Assembly: GCA_041690515.1 (NCBI GenBank)
Contig: JAWLHF010000009.1
Coordinates: forward strand, 1-49,598
Reading direction: 5' to 3'
Origin: BRH-c25 sp041690515
GTDB taxonomy: Bacteria > Bacillota > Clostridia > Lutisporales > Lutisporaceae
Length of the DNA stretch: 49,598 nt
Shown in pieces: positions 8,602-15,644 of the stretch; position 1 is the first letter of the stretch; every line of letters begins with the position of its first letter. The notes under the pieces are model-generated. The model was not told the origin of the DNA. It did not search any database and saw only the letters and a program-made list of their open reading frames with translations. The translations under genes and the position numbers were made by a program.

Positions 8602-8700
8602 TATAACCAATTAAACAATCAAGAAGGTTAAAAAAATAACCTTCTTGTAATTTTTTGTTGATTTATAATACAATTATTAATTATAATATATAAGTTATTA
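8602..8700 (+). repeat. 99-bp direct repeat, left copy at the assembly gap
   Basis: These 99 bases are identical to 8801-8899 on the other side of the N run. The exact identity ending at the gap edge is what unmerged overlapping contig ends look like. Confidence 0.9.
8621..8646 (+). terminator. Candidate intrinsic terminator (left copy)
   Basis: AAGAAGGTTA (8621-8630) pairs perfectly with TAACCTTCTT (8637-8646) across an A6 loop. GTAATTTTTTG follows. The same hairpin appears in the right copy at 8820-8845. Confidence 0.6.
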
Positions 8701-8800
8701 NNNNNNNNNNNNNNNNNNNNNNNNNNNNNNNNNNNNNNNNNNNNNNNNNNNNNNNNNNNNNNNNNNNNNNNNNNNNNNNNNNNNNNNNNNNNNNNNNNNN
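8701..8800. other. Assembly gap, 100 N
   Basis: Exactly 100 unknown bases, the conventional size for a gap of unknown length. The true distance may be zero or negative given the flanking duplication. Confidence 0.98.
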
Positions 8801-8899
8801 TATAACCAATTAAACAATCAAGAAGGTTAAAAAAATAACCTTCTTGTAATTTTTTGTTGATTTATAATACAATTATTAATTATAATATATAAGTTATTA
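8801..8899 (+). repeat. 99-bp direct repeat, right copy at the assembly gap
   Basis: Exact copy of 8602-8700. It carries the A6-loop hairpin and a candidate promoter for the following four-helix-bundle gene. Confidence 0.9.
8857..8886 (+). promoter_or_regulatory. Candidate promoter of four-helix-bundle gene 1
   Basis: TTGATT (8857-8862), an 18-base spacer and TATAAT (8881-8886). It lies inside the duplicated 99 bases and starts just after the hairpin's T run. Confidence 0.4.
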
Positions 8900-8928
8900 A
8901 AAAATTTACAAAAAAATGGAGAAGGCAT

Positions 8929-9297
8929 ATGAGCAGGACAAATTTCAAAGAATTAAATATATGGCAAGTTGCAAAGGATATAGCCATAGACATTTATAAA
9001 ATTACTGATACAGGCAATATTAAGAATGATTTTTCACTTAAAGATCAAATGAGAAGAGCATCTGTCAGCATAGCTAGTAATATTGCAGAAGGTAATGATA
9101 GAGAATCCAATAAGGAATTTGTCAGATACTTATACATAGCAAAGGGTTCATGTGCAGAGATAATTACTCAGCTAACTATAGCAAAAGAAATAGGATACAT
9201 TAATACAACGGATGCAGATGAAATCGAAGAGAGACTTCAAAAACTATCAAAAATGATAGGTGCATTAATAAATTCTCTATATAAACTTATTGACTGA
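8929..9297 (+). CDS. Four-helix-bundle protein (S23/23S rRNA-IVP and Avd-like family), copy 1
   Basis: The 122-residue product has the hallmarks of the S23/IVP four-helix-bundle family: FKELNIWQVAKDIAIDIYKIT near the start, then LKDQMRRASVSIASNIAEG near residues 40-60, then the helical FVRYLYIAKGSCAEIITQL segment. The start ATG at 8929 follows GGAGAAGG. Proteins of this family were first found encoded in 23S rRNA intervening sequences, but no rRNA is present here; related Avd proteins form pentamers in diversity-generating retroelements, but no reverse transcriptase is present either. A paralogue at 11626 has the same fold and motifs. The molecular role of stand-alone members is not established. 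A run of CGAAACC-like repeats follows the gene. Confidence 0.9.
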   Translation: MSRTNFKELNIWQVAKDIAIDIYKITDTGNIKNDFSLKDQMRRASVSIASNIAEGNDRESNKEFVRYLYIAKGSCAEIITQLTIAKEIGYINTTDADEIEERLQKLSKMIGALINSLYKLID

Positions 9298-9318
9298 CAA
9301 GATTACACTAAAGGAATA

Positions 9319-9364
9319 CCCAGAATCGTAACCACTCGAAACCCGAAACCCGTAACTCGCAACC
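9319..9364 (+). repeat. CGAAACC-type short tandem repeat after four-helix gene 1
   Basis: Imperfect units such as CTCGAAACCCGAAACCCGTA and ACTCGCAACC. A related array follows the second four-helix-bundle gene at 12010-12060. Confidence 0.7.
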
Positions 9365-9418
9365 TAAAAACTATATCTATATATGGAATAAATTTGTTAT
9401 ATAAAGGAGGTACTTCAA

Positions 9419-11026
9419 TTGCATATCACAAAATACATCTTCATAACCGGCGGCGTAGTTTCATCCCTCGGAAAAGGCATTACCGCAGCATCACTGGGAA
9501 GGCTTCTCAAAAGCCGCGGACTGAAAGTAAGCCTGCAAAAGATGGACCCATATCTGAATTTCGACCCGGGAACAATGTCACCATACCAGCACGGAGAAGT
9601 ATTCGTAACAGACGACGGAGCTGAAACAGACCTGGATCTTGGACATTATGAGAGATTTACCGATACCAACCTTACAAAGAACAGCAATGTGACCACCGGA
9701 AAAATATACTGGTCAGTGATAAGCAAAGAAAGAAAAGGTGATTATCTGGGCGGCACTGTTCAGGTGATACCTCACATTACAAACGAGATCAAATCAAGAA
9801 TATACAGGGTAGCCAATGAATCAAGCCCTGATGTAGTTATTACGGAAATAGGCGGAACAGTAGGAGACATAGAGAGCCTGCCCTTCCTTGAAGCCATAAG
9901 ACAGGTGAAATATGAAGTCGGCAGAGAAAACGTACTATTCATACATGTAACCTTGGTACCTTATCTTTCAAAGGCAGGAGAGCTCAAGACAAAGCCCACT
10001 CAGCACAGTGTCAAGGAGCTTAGAAGCATAGGTATCCAGCCGGATATCATCGTGTGCCGGACAGAAAAGCCTATATCAACGGAAATGAAGGACAAGATAG
10101 GTCTCTTCTGCAACCTTGAAGGTGATTCCGTAGTACAGAATATGGATGCAGACAATCTCTATGAAGTACCGCTGCTGCTGCATAACGAGGGCTTGGACTC
10201 CCTTGTAATAAAAAAGCTGAGCCTCCAAAGCGGAAAGGCAGATCTTACGGAATGGATCGAAATGGTCAATAAAATCAAGAGCCTCAAGAACAAAGTCACC
10301 ATAGCATTAGTAGGGAAATATGTAGAGCTGCACGATGCATATATGTCTGTGGCAGAAGCCTTGAGACATGCAGGGATAGCAAACGATTCGGAGATAGATA
10401 TAAGATGGGTTCATTCCGAAGAGGTCAATGAAAATAATGCAAAAGAGCATCTTGAAGGAGTCGACGGTGTACTTGTACCCGGAGGCTTCGGCAATAGAGG
10501 AATAGAAGGCAAGATATCCGTAGCCAGATATGCCAGGGAAAACAATATACCATACTTCGGAATATGCCTGGGCATGCAGGTGGCTGTCATAGAATACGCA
10601 AGAAATGTATTGGGGCTCAAGGATGCTCACAGTACAGAACTGGATGAAAACACCCCGTACGGAGTAATACATCTAATGCCAGAGCAGGAAGATATAGATG
10701 AGAAGGGCGGTACAATGCGACTGGGTCTGTATCCCTGCAAAGTAGCGGAAGGTACAAAAGCCTTTGATGCATATAATGAAGATCTGGTATTTGAAAGACA
10801 CAGACACAGATACGAGTTCAACAACCAATTCCGAGATGAGGTCCTCAAGCATGGCATGCTTTTAAGCGGACTGTCACCGGATGAAAGACTGGTAGAAATA
10901 GTAGAACTAAAGGATCACCCATGGTACCTGGGCTGCCAGTTCCACCCGGAGTTCAAATCCAGACCCAACAGACCCCAGCCTCTTTTCCGAGAATTCATCA
11001 AAGCAGCACTACAACACAAAATGTAG
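9419..11026 (+). CDS. pyrG: CTP synthase
   Basis: CTP synthase makes CTP from UTP, ATP and glutamine in the cytoplasm. The start is a TTG at 9419, chosen because AAAGGAGG (9403-9410) is eight bases upstream and because the product then starts directly with the conserved KYIFITGGVVSSLGKGITAA P-loop. The synthetase domain shows KMDPYLNFDPGTMSPYQHGE and FVTDDGAETDLDLGHYERF. The C-terminal class I glutamine amidotransferase domain has the nucleophile C383 in FGICLGMQ and the His-Glu pair H509/E511 in QFHPEF. Length (535) is normal. It sits between two coiled-coil/four-helix modules that have no known link to nucleotide metabolism. The stop TAG is again the start of a hairpin. Confidence 0.98.
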   Translation: MHITKYIFITGGVVSSLGKGITAASLGRLLKSRGLKVSLQKMDPYLNFDPGTMSPYQHGEVFVTDDGAETDLDLGHYERFTDTNLTKNSNVTTGKIYWSVISKERKGDYLGGTVQVIPHITNEIKSRIYRVANESSPDVVITEIGGTVGDIESLPFLEAIRQVKYEVGRENVLFIHVTLVPYLSKAGELKTKPTQHSVKELRSIGIQPDIIVCRTEKPISTEMKDKIGLFCNLEGDSVVQNMDADNLYEVPLLLHNEGLDSLVIKKLSLQSGKADLTEWIEMVNKIKSLKNKVTIALVGKYVELHDAYMSVAEALRHAGIANDSEIDIRWVHSEEVNENNAKEHLEGVDGVLVPGGFGNRGIEGKISVARYARENNIPYFGICLGMQVAVIEYARNVLGLKDAHSTELDENTPYGVIHLMPEQEDIDEKGGTMRLGLYPCKVAEGTKAFDAYNEDLVFERHRHRYEFNNQFRDEVLKHGMLLSGLSPDERLVEIVELKDHPWYLGCQFHPEFKSRPNRPQPLFREFIKAALQHKM

Positions 11027-11047
11027 GGAACGCATTGTATGCGTTCC
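11023..11047 (+). repeat. TAGGG hairpin, variant copy containing the pyrG stop codon
   Basis: GGAACGCAT (11027-11035) pairs perfectly with ATGCGTTCC (11039-11047) across TGT. TAG at 11024-11026 is the pyrG stop. The head TAGGG is shared with the TAGGGGCG family but the arms differ completely. Confidence 0.7.
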
Positions 11048-11085
11048 GTTTACCAAGCACTCTTATAATATATGAAGCAACACCG

Positions 11086-11111
11086 GAAGCTTTGGAGAAA
11101 TCCAAAGCTTC
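11086..11111 (+). terminator. Candidate pyrG terminator hairpin
   Basis: GAAGCTTTGGA (11086-11096) pairs perfectly with TCCAAAGCTTC (11101-11111) across GAAA. The downstream tail TATATTATAG is only weakly T-rich. Confidence 0.55.
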
Positions 11112-11139
11112 TATATTATAGCGGCATGGCTTGAAGACT

Positions 11140-11172
11140 GTCATCCTGAGGGGGGAACGACCGAAGGAACTT
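11140..11172 (+). repeat. GTCATYCTGAG repeat, degenerate copy
   Basis: GTCATCCTGAGGGGGGAACG and CGAAGGAACTT keep the head and tail of the element with an altered middle. Confidence 0.6.
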
Positions 11173-11185
11173 ATATTCAGAAACT

Positions 11186-11212
11186 GTCAACCTGAGCACA
11201 GCGAAGGATCTT
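11186..11212 (+). repeat. GTCATYCTGAG repeat
   Basis: GTCAACCTGAGCACAGCGAA then GGATCTT, the same orientation as the copy 46 bp upstream. Confidence 0.65.
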
Positions 11213-11215
11213 ATA

Positions 11216-11263
11216 CTATAAATAATATTGTTGTCAACTGGAAAAAAGTGTATACTATATAAT
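11216..11263 (+). promoter_or_regulatory. Candidate promoter of the second coiled-coil gene with shared motif
   Basis: CTATAAATAATATTGT (11216-11231) matches the motif at 7925 upstream of the first coiled-coil gene. TTGTTG (11228-11233), 17 bases and TATACT (11251-11256) is the best-spaced promoter. TTGTCA at 11231 and TATAAT at 11258 are alternatives with poor spacing. Confidence 0.4.
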
Positions 11264-11322
11264 ATATGACATTGATAAATTTCTTAATATCATAACAGTA
11301 AATTATGAAAGGTAGTGAAATA

Positions 11323-11604
11323 GTGGATAGAGTAACAAAGGTAATGTTTGAAACTATCCTAAAAAAACTCGATAAATTTGACATTCTGGAAGATCGTTTC
11401 GACGGTCTTGAAAAACGTTTCGATGGTCTGGAACAACGTTTCGTAGGTCTTGAAAATGAAATAAAAGATTTCAGGGCTGAAATGAAAGATCAAATAAAAG
11501 GACTGGACGGCAAAATGGACATAATTTACAACAAGCTAAAATCAGACATAGACGACCTGAAACCGAAACTTGGATCAAAGTACACTATAGTAAAGGAAGA
11601 GTAA
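11323..11604 (+). CDS. Small heptad-repeat coiled-coil protein, copy 2
   Basis: This is a short (93-residue) relative of the coiled-coil protein at 8004. Heptads of the form RFDGLEK, RFDGLEQ and RFVGLEN are followed by a helical tail (IKDFRAEMKDQIKGLDGKMD). A GTG start at 11323 is preferred because AAAGG (11308-11312) is about ten bases upstream; an ATG at 11305 is in frame but has no clear ribosome binding site. The gene ends 21 bp before the second four-helix-bundle gene, so the two are very likely one operon. No signal peptide, membrane segment or enzymatic motif was seen. Function unknown. Confidence 0.7.
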   Translation: MDRVTKVMFETILKKLDKFDILEDRFDGLEKRFDGLEQRFVGLENEIKDFRAEMKDQIKGLDGKMDIIYNKLKSDIDDLKPKLGSKYTIVKEE

Positions 11605-11625
11605 ATCTTTACAAGGAGAGGAAAC

Positions 11626-11997
11626 ATGAGCAGCACAGATTTTAGAAAACTAACAGTATGGCAAACCGCCAAGGATTTAGCATTGGAGATATATAAAATA
11701 ACTAATGATGGCGATTTAGCTAAAGATTATGGGTTGAAGGACCAAATACGCCGAGCTGCGGTTAGTATTCCCAGCAACATTGCAGAGGGAAATGATCGTG
11801 ACACTAATAAAGAATCAGTAAGATATTTGTATATAGCAAAAGGCTCTTTAGCAGAAGTATTAACACAGCTTATTATTGCAAAAGAGATAGGATATCTCGA
11901 AGAGTATACATATAATCAGCTTGAAGAAAAGTGCAAACAGCTAAGTAAAAGCATAGGAGCCCTAATAAAAGCAAGAAGAGATCCAAAACCCCAATAA
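11626..11997 (+). CDS. Four-helix-bundle protein (S23/IVP and Avd-like family), copy 2
   Basis: The 123-residue product is a clear paralogue of the protein at 8929. It shares FRKLTVWQTAKDLALEIYKI, LKDQIRRAAVSIPSNIAEG, RYLYIAKGSLAEVLTQL and the helix KQLSKSIGALIKA. The NIAEGNDR motif has the more usual Pro before SNIAEG, which copy 1 replaces by Ala. ACAAGGAGAGGAAAC directly precedes the ATG at 11626. The coiled-coil gene ends 21 bp upstream. Family knowledge gives a helical bundle that often oligomerises; binding to nucleic acid or a partner protein is possible but not shown here. A CGAAACC array follows the stop codon. Confidence 0.9.
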   Translation: MSSTDFRKLTVWQTAKDLALEIYKITNDGDLAKDYGLKDQIRRAAVSIPSNIAEGNDRDTNKESVRYLYIAKGSLAEVLTQLIIAKEIGYLEEYTYNQLEEKCKQLSKSIGALIKARRDPKPQ

Positions 11998-12009
11998 CCC
12001 CAGAGTTCA

Positions 12010-12060
12010 ATCCCGCAACCCCGAAACCTCGAAACCTCGAAACCTCGAAACCCCGCACTC
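12010..12060 (+). repeat. CGAAACCT tandem array after four-helix gene 2
   Basis: Four units of CGAAACCT lie at 12022-12053 (the last ends in C), flanked by degenerate units such as CCGCAACC. The array is related to the one at 9319-9364. Confidence 0.8.
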
Positions 12061-12110
12061 CGTCCCCCATATCCAAATATTAAAATTTGATTACATCTCA
12101 CAATTATCCA

Positions 12111-12139
12111 TTGATACAAGAGAAAGATGGAAGTATAAT
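12111..12139 (+). promoter_or_regulatory. Distal promoter of the S-layer-like gene
   Basis: TTGATA (12111-12116), 17 bases and TATAAT (12134-12139) fit the sigma-A consensus closely. Confidence 0.6.
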
Positions 12140-12238
12140 TGATTTATGCCACATTTGGCACATTATATATATTTAAGGTAATGATTTGTAATAATCCAAG
12201 GGTATCATTACAGTATTGTTACAGGTTATTGCCATGCA

Positions 12239-12267
12239 TTGACTGTATATATAACTGTTGCTATAAT
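12239..12267 (+). promoter_or_regulatory. Proximal promoter of the S-layer-like gene
   Basis: TTGACT (12239-12244), 17 bases and TATAAT (12262-12267). Box quality and spacing are close to ideal, giving a leader of about 60 bases. Confidence 0.7.
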
Positions 12268-12334
12268 GTGAAATAGATAGCAGTCCCTTTATTGGGTGCT
12301 ATAATAATTATTACATATCGAGGAGGTTGGTTAA

Positions 12335-15300
12335 ATGAAGAAGACACTTGCATTGGTTTTGGCACTTGCTATGGTATTTTCATCAATTACAGTAGCATTT
12401 GCTGAAGAGACAATCGGTGCAGAAGCTCAGTTTTGTGCAGACTTAGGTATGCTCAAAGGTGAAACCGGCACAGTAGATGCAGCATACGTTGCAACTAACC
12501 CAACAAGAATCCAGGCAGCAATAATGATGCTCAGACTTAAGGGTCTTGAAGCAGAAGCTCTTGCTTTCACAGGCGAAGATAATTTTGCTGATGGAAACAT
12601 AGCATGGGCAGAAGGTGCAAACTTACTTGCTTACCTTAAAGCTAACCCACAGCTCGGCTGGCAGGGTGACGGCGTTAACTTCAACCCCACTGAACTAGTA
12701 ACAGCTCAGCAGTACTACAAAGTACTTCTTGAAGCTCTTGGTTACAAGCAGACAGTTGAAGGCGTTGTAGTAGGCGACTTTACTTGGGAAGAAGTTATGA
12801 CTTTTGCAGCTGATAAGGGCCTTGTAGCTCCAGCTACAGAAGGATTCACAGTTAACGATTTAGCTGTAGCAACATTTGCAGCTCTTAAAGTTAACATGAA
12901 AGACACTGAAACTACTCTTGGTGCTTCACTTGTAGAAGCAGGCAAAATCGACGAAGCAGCAGCAGTAGCAGCTGGTCTTGTAGAAGACAAGAATGCTGCA
13001 GTTGCAGTAGCTGTTGACGAAGCTATTGCTCTTGGTAACACAGTAGTTGAAGTTGAATTCGAAGAAGACGTTGACGCTTCAGCAGCAGGCAACGTAGCTA
13101 ATTACTCAATCGCTGGTCTTGAAGTTAAATCAGTAGTAGTAACTGGTGCAGATACTGTAAGACTTGAGACTGAAGCTCAGAAAGCTGGTACAATTTACAA
13201 ACTGACAGTCGGCGAAAAGACTGTTTTGTTCACTGGTATTGCAAAAGTATCAGGTGGTCCTCAGATAATTGAAGCAGAAAGTGAAGACGTTGAAGAAATC
13301 GTTTTGACTTTTGACAGAAACCTTGACTATGCAACAGCTACAGATATTGCTAACTATACTATCAATGGTGTAGAAGTAGTAGCAGCTGAAGTTGACGCTG
13401 ATGAAGTTACATTGACTACAGAGGGACTTAAGAACAAGACTCAGTATACTGTAAAAGCTACAAACATGAAGTCAATTGACGGTGTTGCGCGTAAGACTAG
13501 TTCAGAAACTGTAAAATCGAACTTTGATACATTAGCTCCAAAGATAAGCGGCGAAGTTGATGTTCAGACTAACCAGAGAATAGTTGTTTACTTCAACGAA
13601 GAAGTATCAAAGGAATCCGCAGAGGATCTTGCAAACTATGCAATCACTGTTGATGAAAAAGACGGTGCAGAACTCGAAATAATTTCAGTAACATGGGACG
13701 AAGACGATGAAGACAACGTAGAAATAGTTACTGAACCAATGGAAAAGAAGGAAGACTACAAGCTTTCCGTAAATAATATAGCTGACCAGAGAAAGGTAGC
13801 TAATGTGATGACAAGACCTTCAACAAAGAGATTTGAAGGCGCAAAAGAAGATGAAGATGAGCCAGAGTTAGATACTGCTGTAGCTCTTTCACCTACTATG
13901 ATAAAAGTTAGATTTACTGATGATAGCAGACTTGATCCAGACAGCGTACTGGATGTAAACAACTACACAGTAGAATCTGACGGTGACAATGTAGATGTTG
14001 AAAGCGCAGACGAGTTAGTAAACAAGAATGGTGAATTCGTAGTTCTACTTACTGTAGATGAGTTAGTAACAAACAGAAACTGTAAAGTTGAAGTTGTTGA
14101 CATACTCGACGAATTTGGTAACGCTTTAGAAGGTTATGACACATTCAGAGTAGGATTGGATCAGTTTGAATCAGTTCAGGTAACTGATGTAAGAGCAATG
14201 GGAGAAAATACTCTCCGCGTTTACTTCAGTGATGAAGTAAATGAAGCAACAGTAGAGAACATTGCTAACTACAGCCTAGACGGCGGCGTTGGAGCACCAA
14301 CAAAAGCTGAATGGGAAAAGACAGGTACACCTGATCATACAGTAACATTGACTGTTAATGATATGGTTAATGGATATGAGTATGAATTGTCTATCGAAGG
14401 TATTGAAGACCTTGCAGGTAACGTATTGGATTTAGACTATGTATTTGTTGCTGACGATTCAAGATGGGATAACAAAATTGAATTACCATCTGCAGATGCA
14501 GTGAATAAGTATGTTGTTGCACTTTCATTTGAAGAAGAAGTTGAATATCATGAAACAGAACCTGTAAAATTGGTATTGAATGGATATGATGAGAATGAAG
14601 TACTTCAGGAGACTATAAAACTAACTGCAAAAGCTTACAAAGAAGATAATACAGTTATTGAATTCTCAGATTATGGCAATGAAGAGTTAAATCCAGAGTA
14701 TGAATACACTGTAGCTGGCATAGTTTACGGTGTTGCTGAGTATGTTGGTGGAATAACAGACTTAATCGGTAACGTTCTCGCTATAGATGAAGATGATGCA
14801 ATAACATTTGACGGTACTGACGATGAGCCAGATTATGTTGAGTATGACGGATATGAGCAGATCAACGGCGGAATCTTCGAAGTTACAATGTCTGGAAATG
14901 TTGTACTCAAAGGTGGTAGCTCAGTAACTGCAAACAGCAGAACCTTCGATTTAGATACTGATGATGATGTAGTTATATTCAAAATCAGAGTAGCTAATAA
15001 CAAGGGTATAGTAGAGGACACTGAGTACACAGTAAACCTCATTGACCTGTTAGAAGATGAGCATGGATTACCTGTTCTTGATGATGACGTAGACTATGAT
15101 GATGATGGAAATATCACAGCAAGCGAAACAGTATTAACTGGTGATGAAACTGATGAAGATGGTCCAGTTATAGTTAATGTTAGAGCACTAGACAGATATA
15201 CAGTCGAAGTAGAATTTGATGAAGATATCTGTACAGTAGCTAAGGACGACTTTAAACTCAAGAACGTTGATACTGGTGATAATGTTTCAATAGCATCCTT

Positions 15301-15508
15301 AGACGATGAAGATGATGATGACAACATAGTAATTCTTCAGTTGAGCAATGCTAACGCACTTCAGGGAAGATATGAATATGAATTAACATTAGTAGGCGAC
15401 AGCCATGATATAACTGACATAGTTGACTTTGCTGATAATAAGGCAGAAGCTGATACATTCGTATTTGACGGTTCTAACTTAGCACAACACGACGAAGTAC
15501 TTCACTAA
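12335..15508 (+). CDS. S-layer-like protein with SLH-type N-terminus and Ig-like (SbsA/Big_5) repeats
   Basis: The ATG follows CGAGGAGG. A signal peptide (MKKTLALVLALAMVFSSITV, cleavage after AFA) precedes an N-terminal module at about residues 25-205. This module resembles degenerate SLH repeats (NFADGNIAWAEGANLLAYL, LGWQGDG, YYKVLLEALGYKQ) and is shared with proteins at 36128 and 39662. The remaining 850 residues hold roughly eight acidic Ig-like repeats of the form VxVxFxxxVxxxTAxDxxNYxI (for example RIVVYFNEEVSKESAEDLANY). Such repeats are common in S-layer proteins, which self-assemble outside the wall. Tandem near-consensus promoters, a strong ribosome binding site and a strong terminator all fit very high expression, so this is a good candidate for the main S-layer protein. 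A polysaccharide ligase gene follows. Confidence 0.88.
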   Translation: MKKTLALVLALAMVFSSITVAFAEETIGAEAQFCADLGMLKGETGTVDAAYVATNPTRIQAAIMMLRLKGLEAEALAFTGEDNFADGNIAWAEGANLLAYLKANPQLGWQGDGVNFNPTELVTAQQYYKVLLEALGYKQTVEGVVVGDFTWEEVMTFAADKGLVAPATEGFTVNDLAVATFAALKVNMKDTETTLGASLVEAGKIDEAAAVAAGLVEDKNAAVAVAVDEAIALGNTVVEVEFEEDVDASAAGNVANYSIAGLEVKSVVVTGADTVRLETEAQKAGTIYKLTVGEKTVLFTGIAKVSGGPQIIEAESEDVEEIVLTFDRNLDYATATDIANYTINGVEVVAAEVDADEVTLTTEGLKNKTQYTVKATNMKSIDGVARKTSSETVKSNFDTLAPKISGEVDVQTNQRIVVYFNEEVSKESAEDLANYAITVDEKDGAELEIISVTWDEDDEDNVEIVTEPMEKKEDYKLSVNNIADQRKVANVMTRPSTKRFEGAKEDEDEPELDTAVALSPTMIKVRFTDDSRLDPDSVLDVNNYTVESDGDNVDVESADELVNKNGEFVVLLTVDELVTNRNCKVEVVDILDEFGNALEGYDTFRVGLDQFESVQVTDVRAMGENTLRVYFSDEVNEATVENIANYSLDGGVGAPTKAEWEKTGTPDHTVTLTVNDMVNGYEYELSIEGIEDLAGNVLDLDYVFVADDSRWDNKIELPSADAVNKYVVALSFEEEVEYHETEPVKLVLNGYDENEVLQETIKLTAKAYKEDNTVIEFSDYGNEELNPEYEYTVAGIVYGVAEYVGGITDLIGNVLAIDEDDAITFDGTDDEPDYVEYDGYEQINGGIFEVTMSGNVVLKGGSSVTANSRTFDLDTDDDVVIFKIRVANNKGIVEDTEYTVNLIDLLEDEHGLPVLDDDVDYDDDGNITASETVLTGDETDEDGPVIVNVRALDRYTVEVEFDEDICTVAKDDFKLKNVDTGDNVSIASLDDEDDDDNIVILQLSNANALQGRYEYELTLVGDSHDITDIVDFADNKAEADTFVFDGSNLAQHDEVLH

Positions 15509-15518
15509 GAGATAAAGG

Positions 15519-15550
15519 AGAGTCTCCGGTTTCCGGAGACTCTTTTTTTT
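15519..15550 (+). terminator. Intrinsic terminator of the S-layer-like gene
   Basis: AGAGTCTCCGG (15519-15529) pairs perfectly with CCGGAGACTCT (15533-15543) across TTT, followed by seven T. This is the strongest terminator in the window and separates the S-layer gene from the polysaccharide cluster. Confidence 0.95.
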
Positions 15551-15580
15551 TACAAACATTCAACAAATGTCTTAATAAAA

Positions 15581-15607
15581 TTGAATTACAGCAGGAAATA
15601 GTATAAT
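15581..15607 (+). promoter_or_regulatory. Candidate promoter of the polysaccharide cluster
   Basis: TTGAAT (15581-15586) and TATAAT (15602-15607) are separated by only 15 bases. A second TATAAT lies at 15609. It follows the terminator, as a promoter for the next operon would need to. Confidence 0.4.
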
Positions 15608-15644
15608 ATATAATAGAAACAAATAAATATTAGGAGTAGAGCAA

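Larger units (their letters stand above)
8451..8928 (+). other. 478-bp gene-free stretch with repeats, a hairpin and an assembly gap
   Basis: No complete gene is visible. The stretch holds two TAGGGGCG hairpins, then (8524-8600) sequence resembling the promoter region of the coiled-coil gene and a very short ATGGAAG-started frame that stops after eight codons. Next come an AT-rich hairpin, a 100-base run of N, and an exact second copy of the 99 bases before the gap. Genes could be hidden in the gap. Confidence 0.7.
11027..11322 (+). other. 296-bp intergenic stretch after pyrG
   Basis: It contains the stop-codon hairpin, a second perfect hairpin (11086-11111), two degenerate GTCATYCTGAG elements and the candidate promoter of the second coiled-coil gene. 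No further coding region was seen. Confidence 0.7.
11998..12334 (+). other. 337-bp regulatory region upstream of the S-layer-like gene
   Basis: No gene was seen. The stretch begins with a CGAAACC tandem array and continues with two well-spaced promoters (12111 and 12239) and a leader with a strong ribosome binding site CGAGGAGG (12319-12326). Confidence 0.7.

Noticed and set aside
8602..8899. Direct repeats of a transposon or target-site duplication around the gap
   Set aside because: The copies are exactly identical and end precisely at the N run, which fits contig overlap better than a mobile element.
8929..9297. 23S rRNA intervening-sequence protein inside an rRNA gene
   Set aside because: No rRNA sequence flanks either four-helix-bundle gene.
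8929..11997. Diversity-generating retroelement suggested by Avd-like four-helix proteins
   Set aside because: No reverse transcriptase, template repeat/variable repeat pair or C-type lectin target was found in the window.
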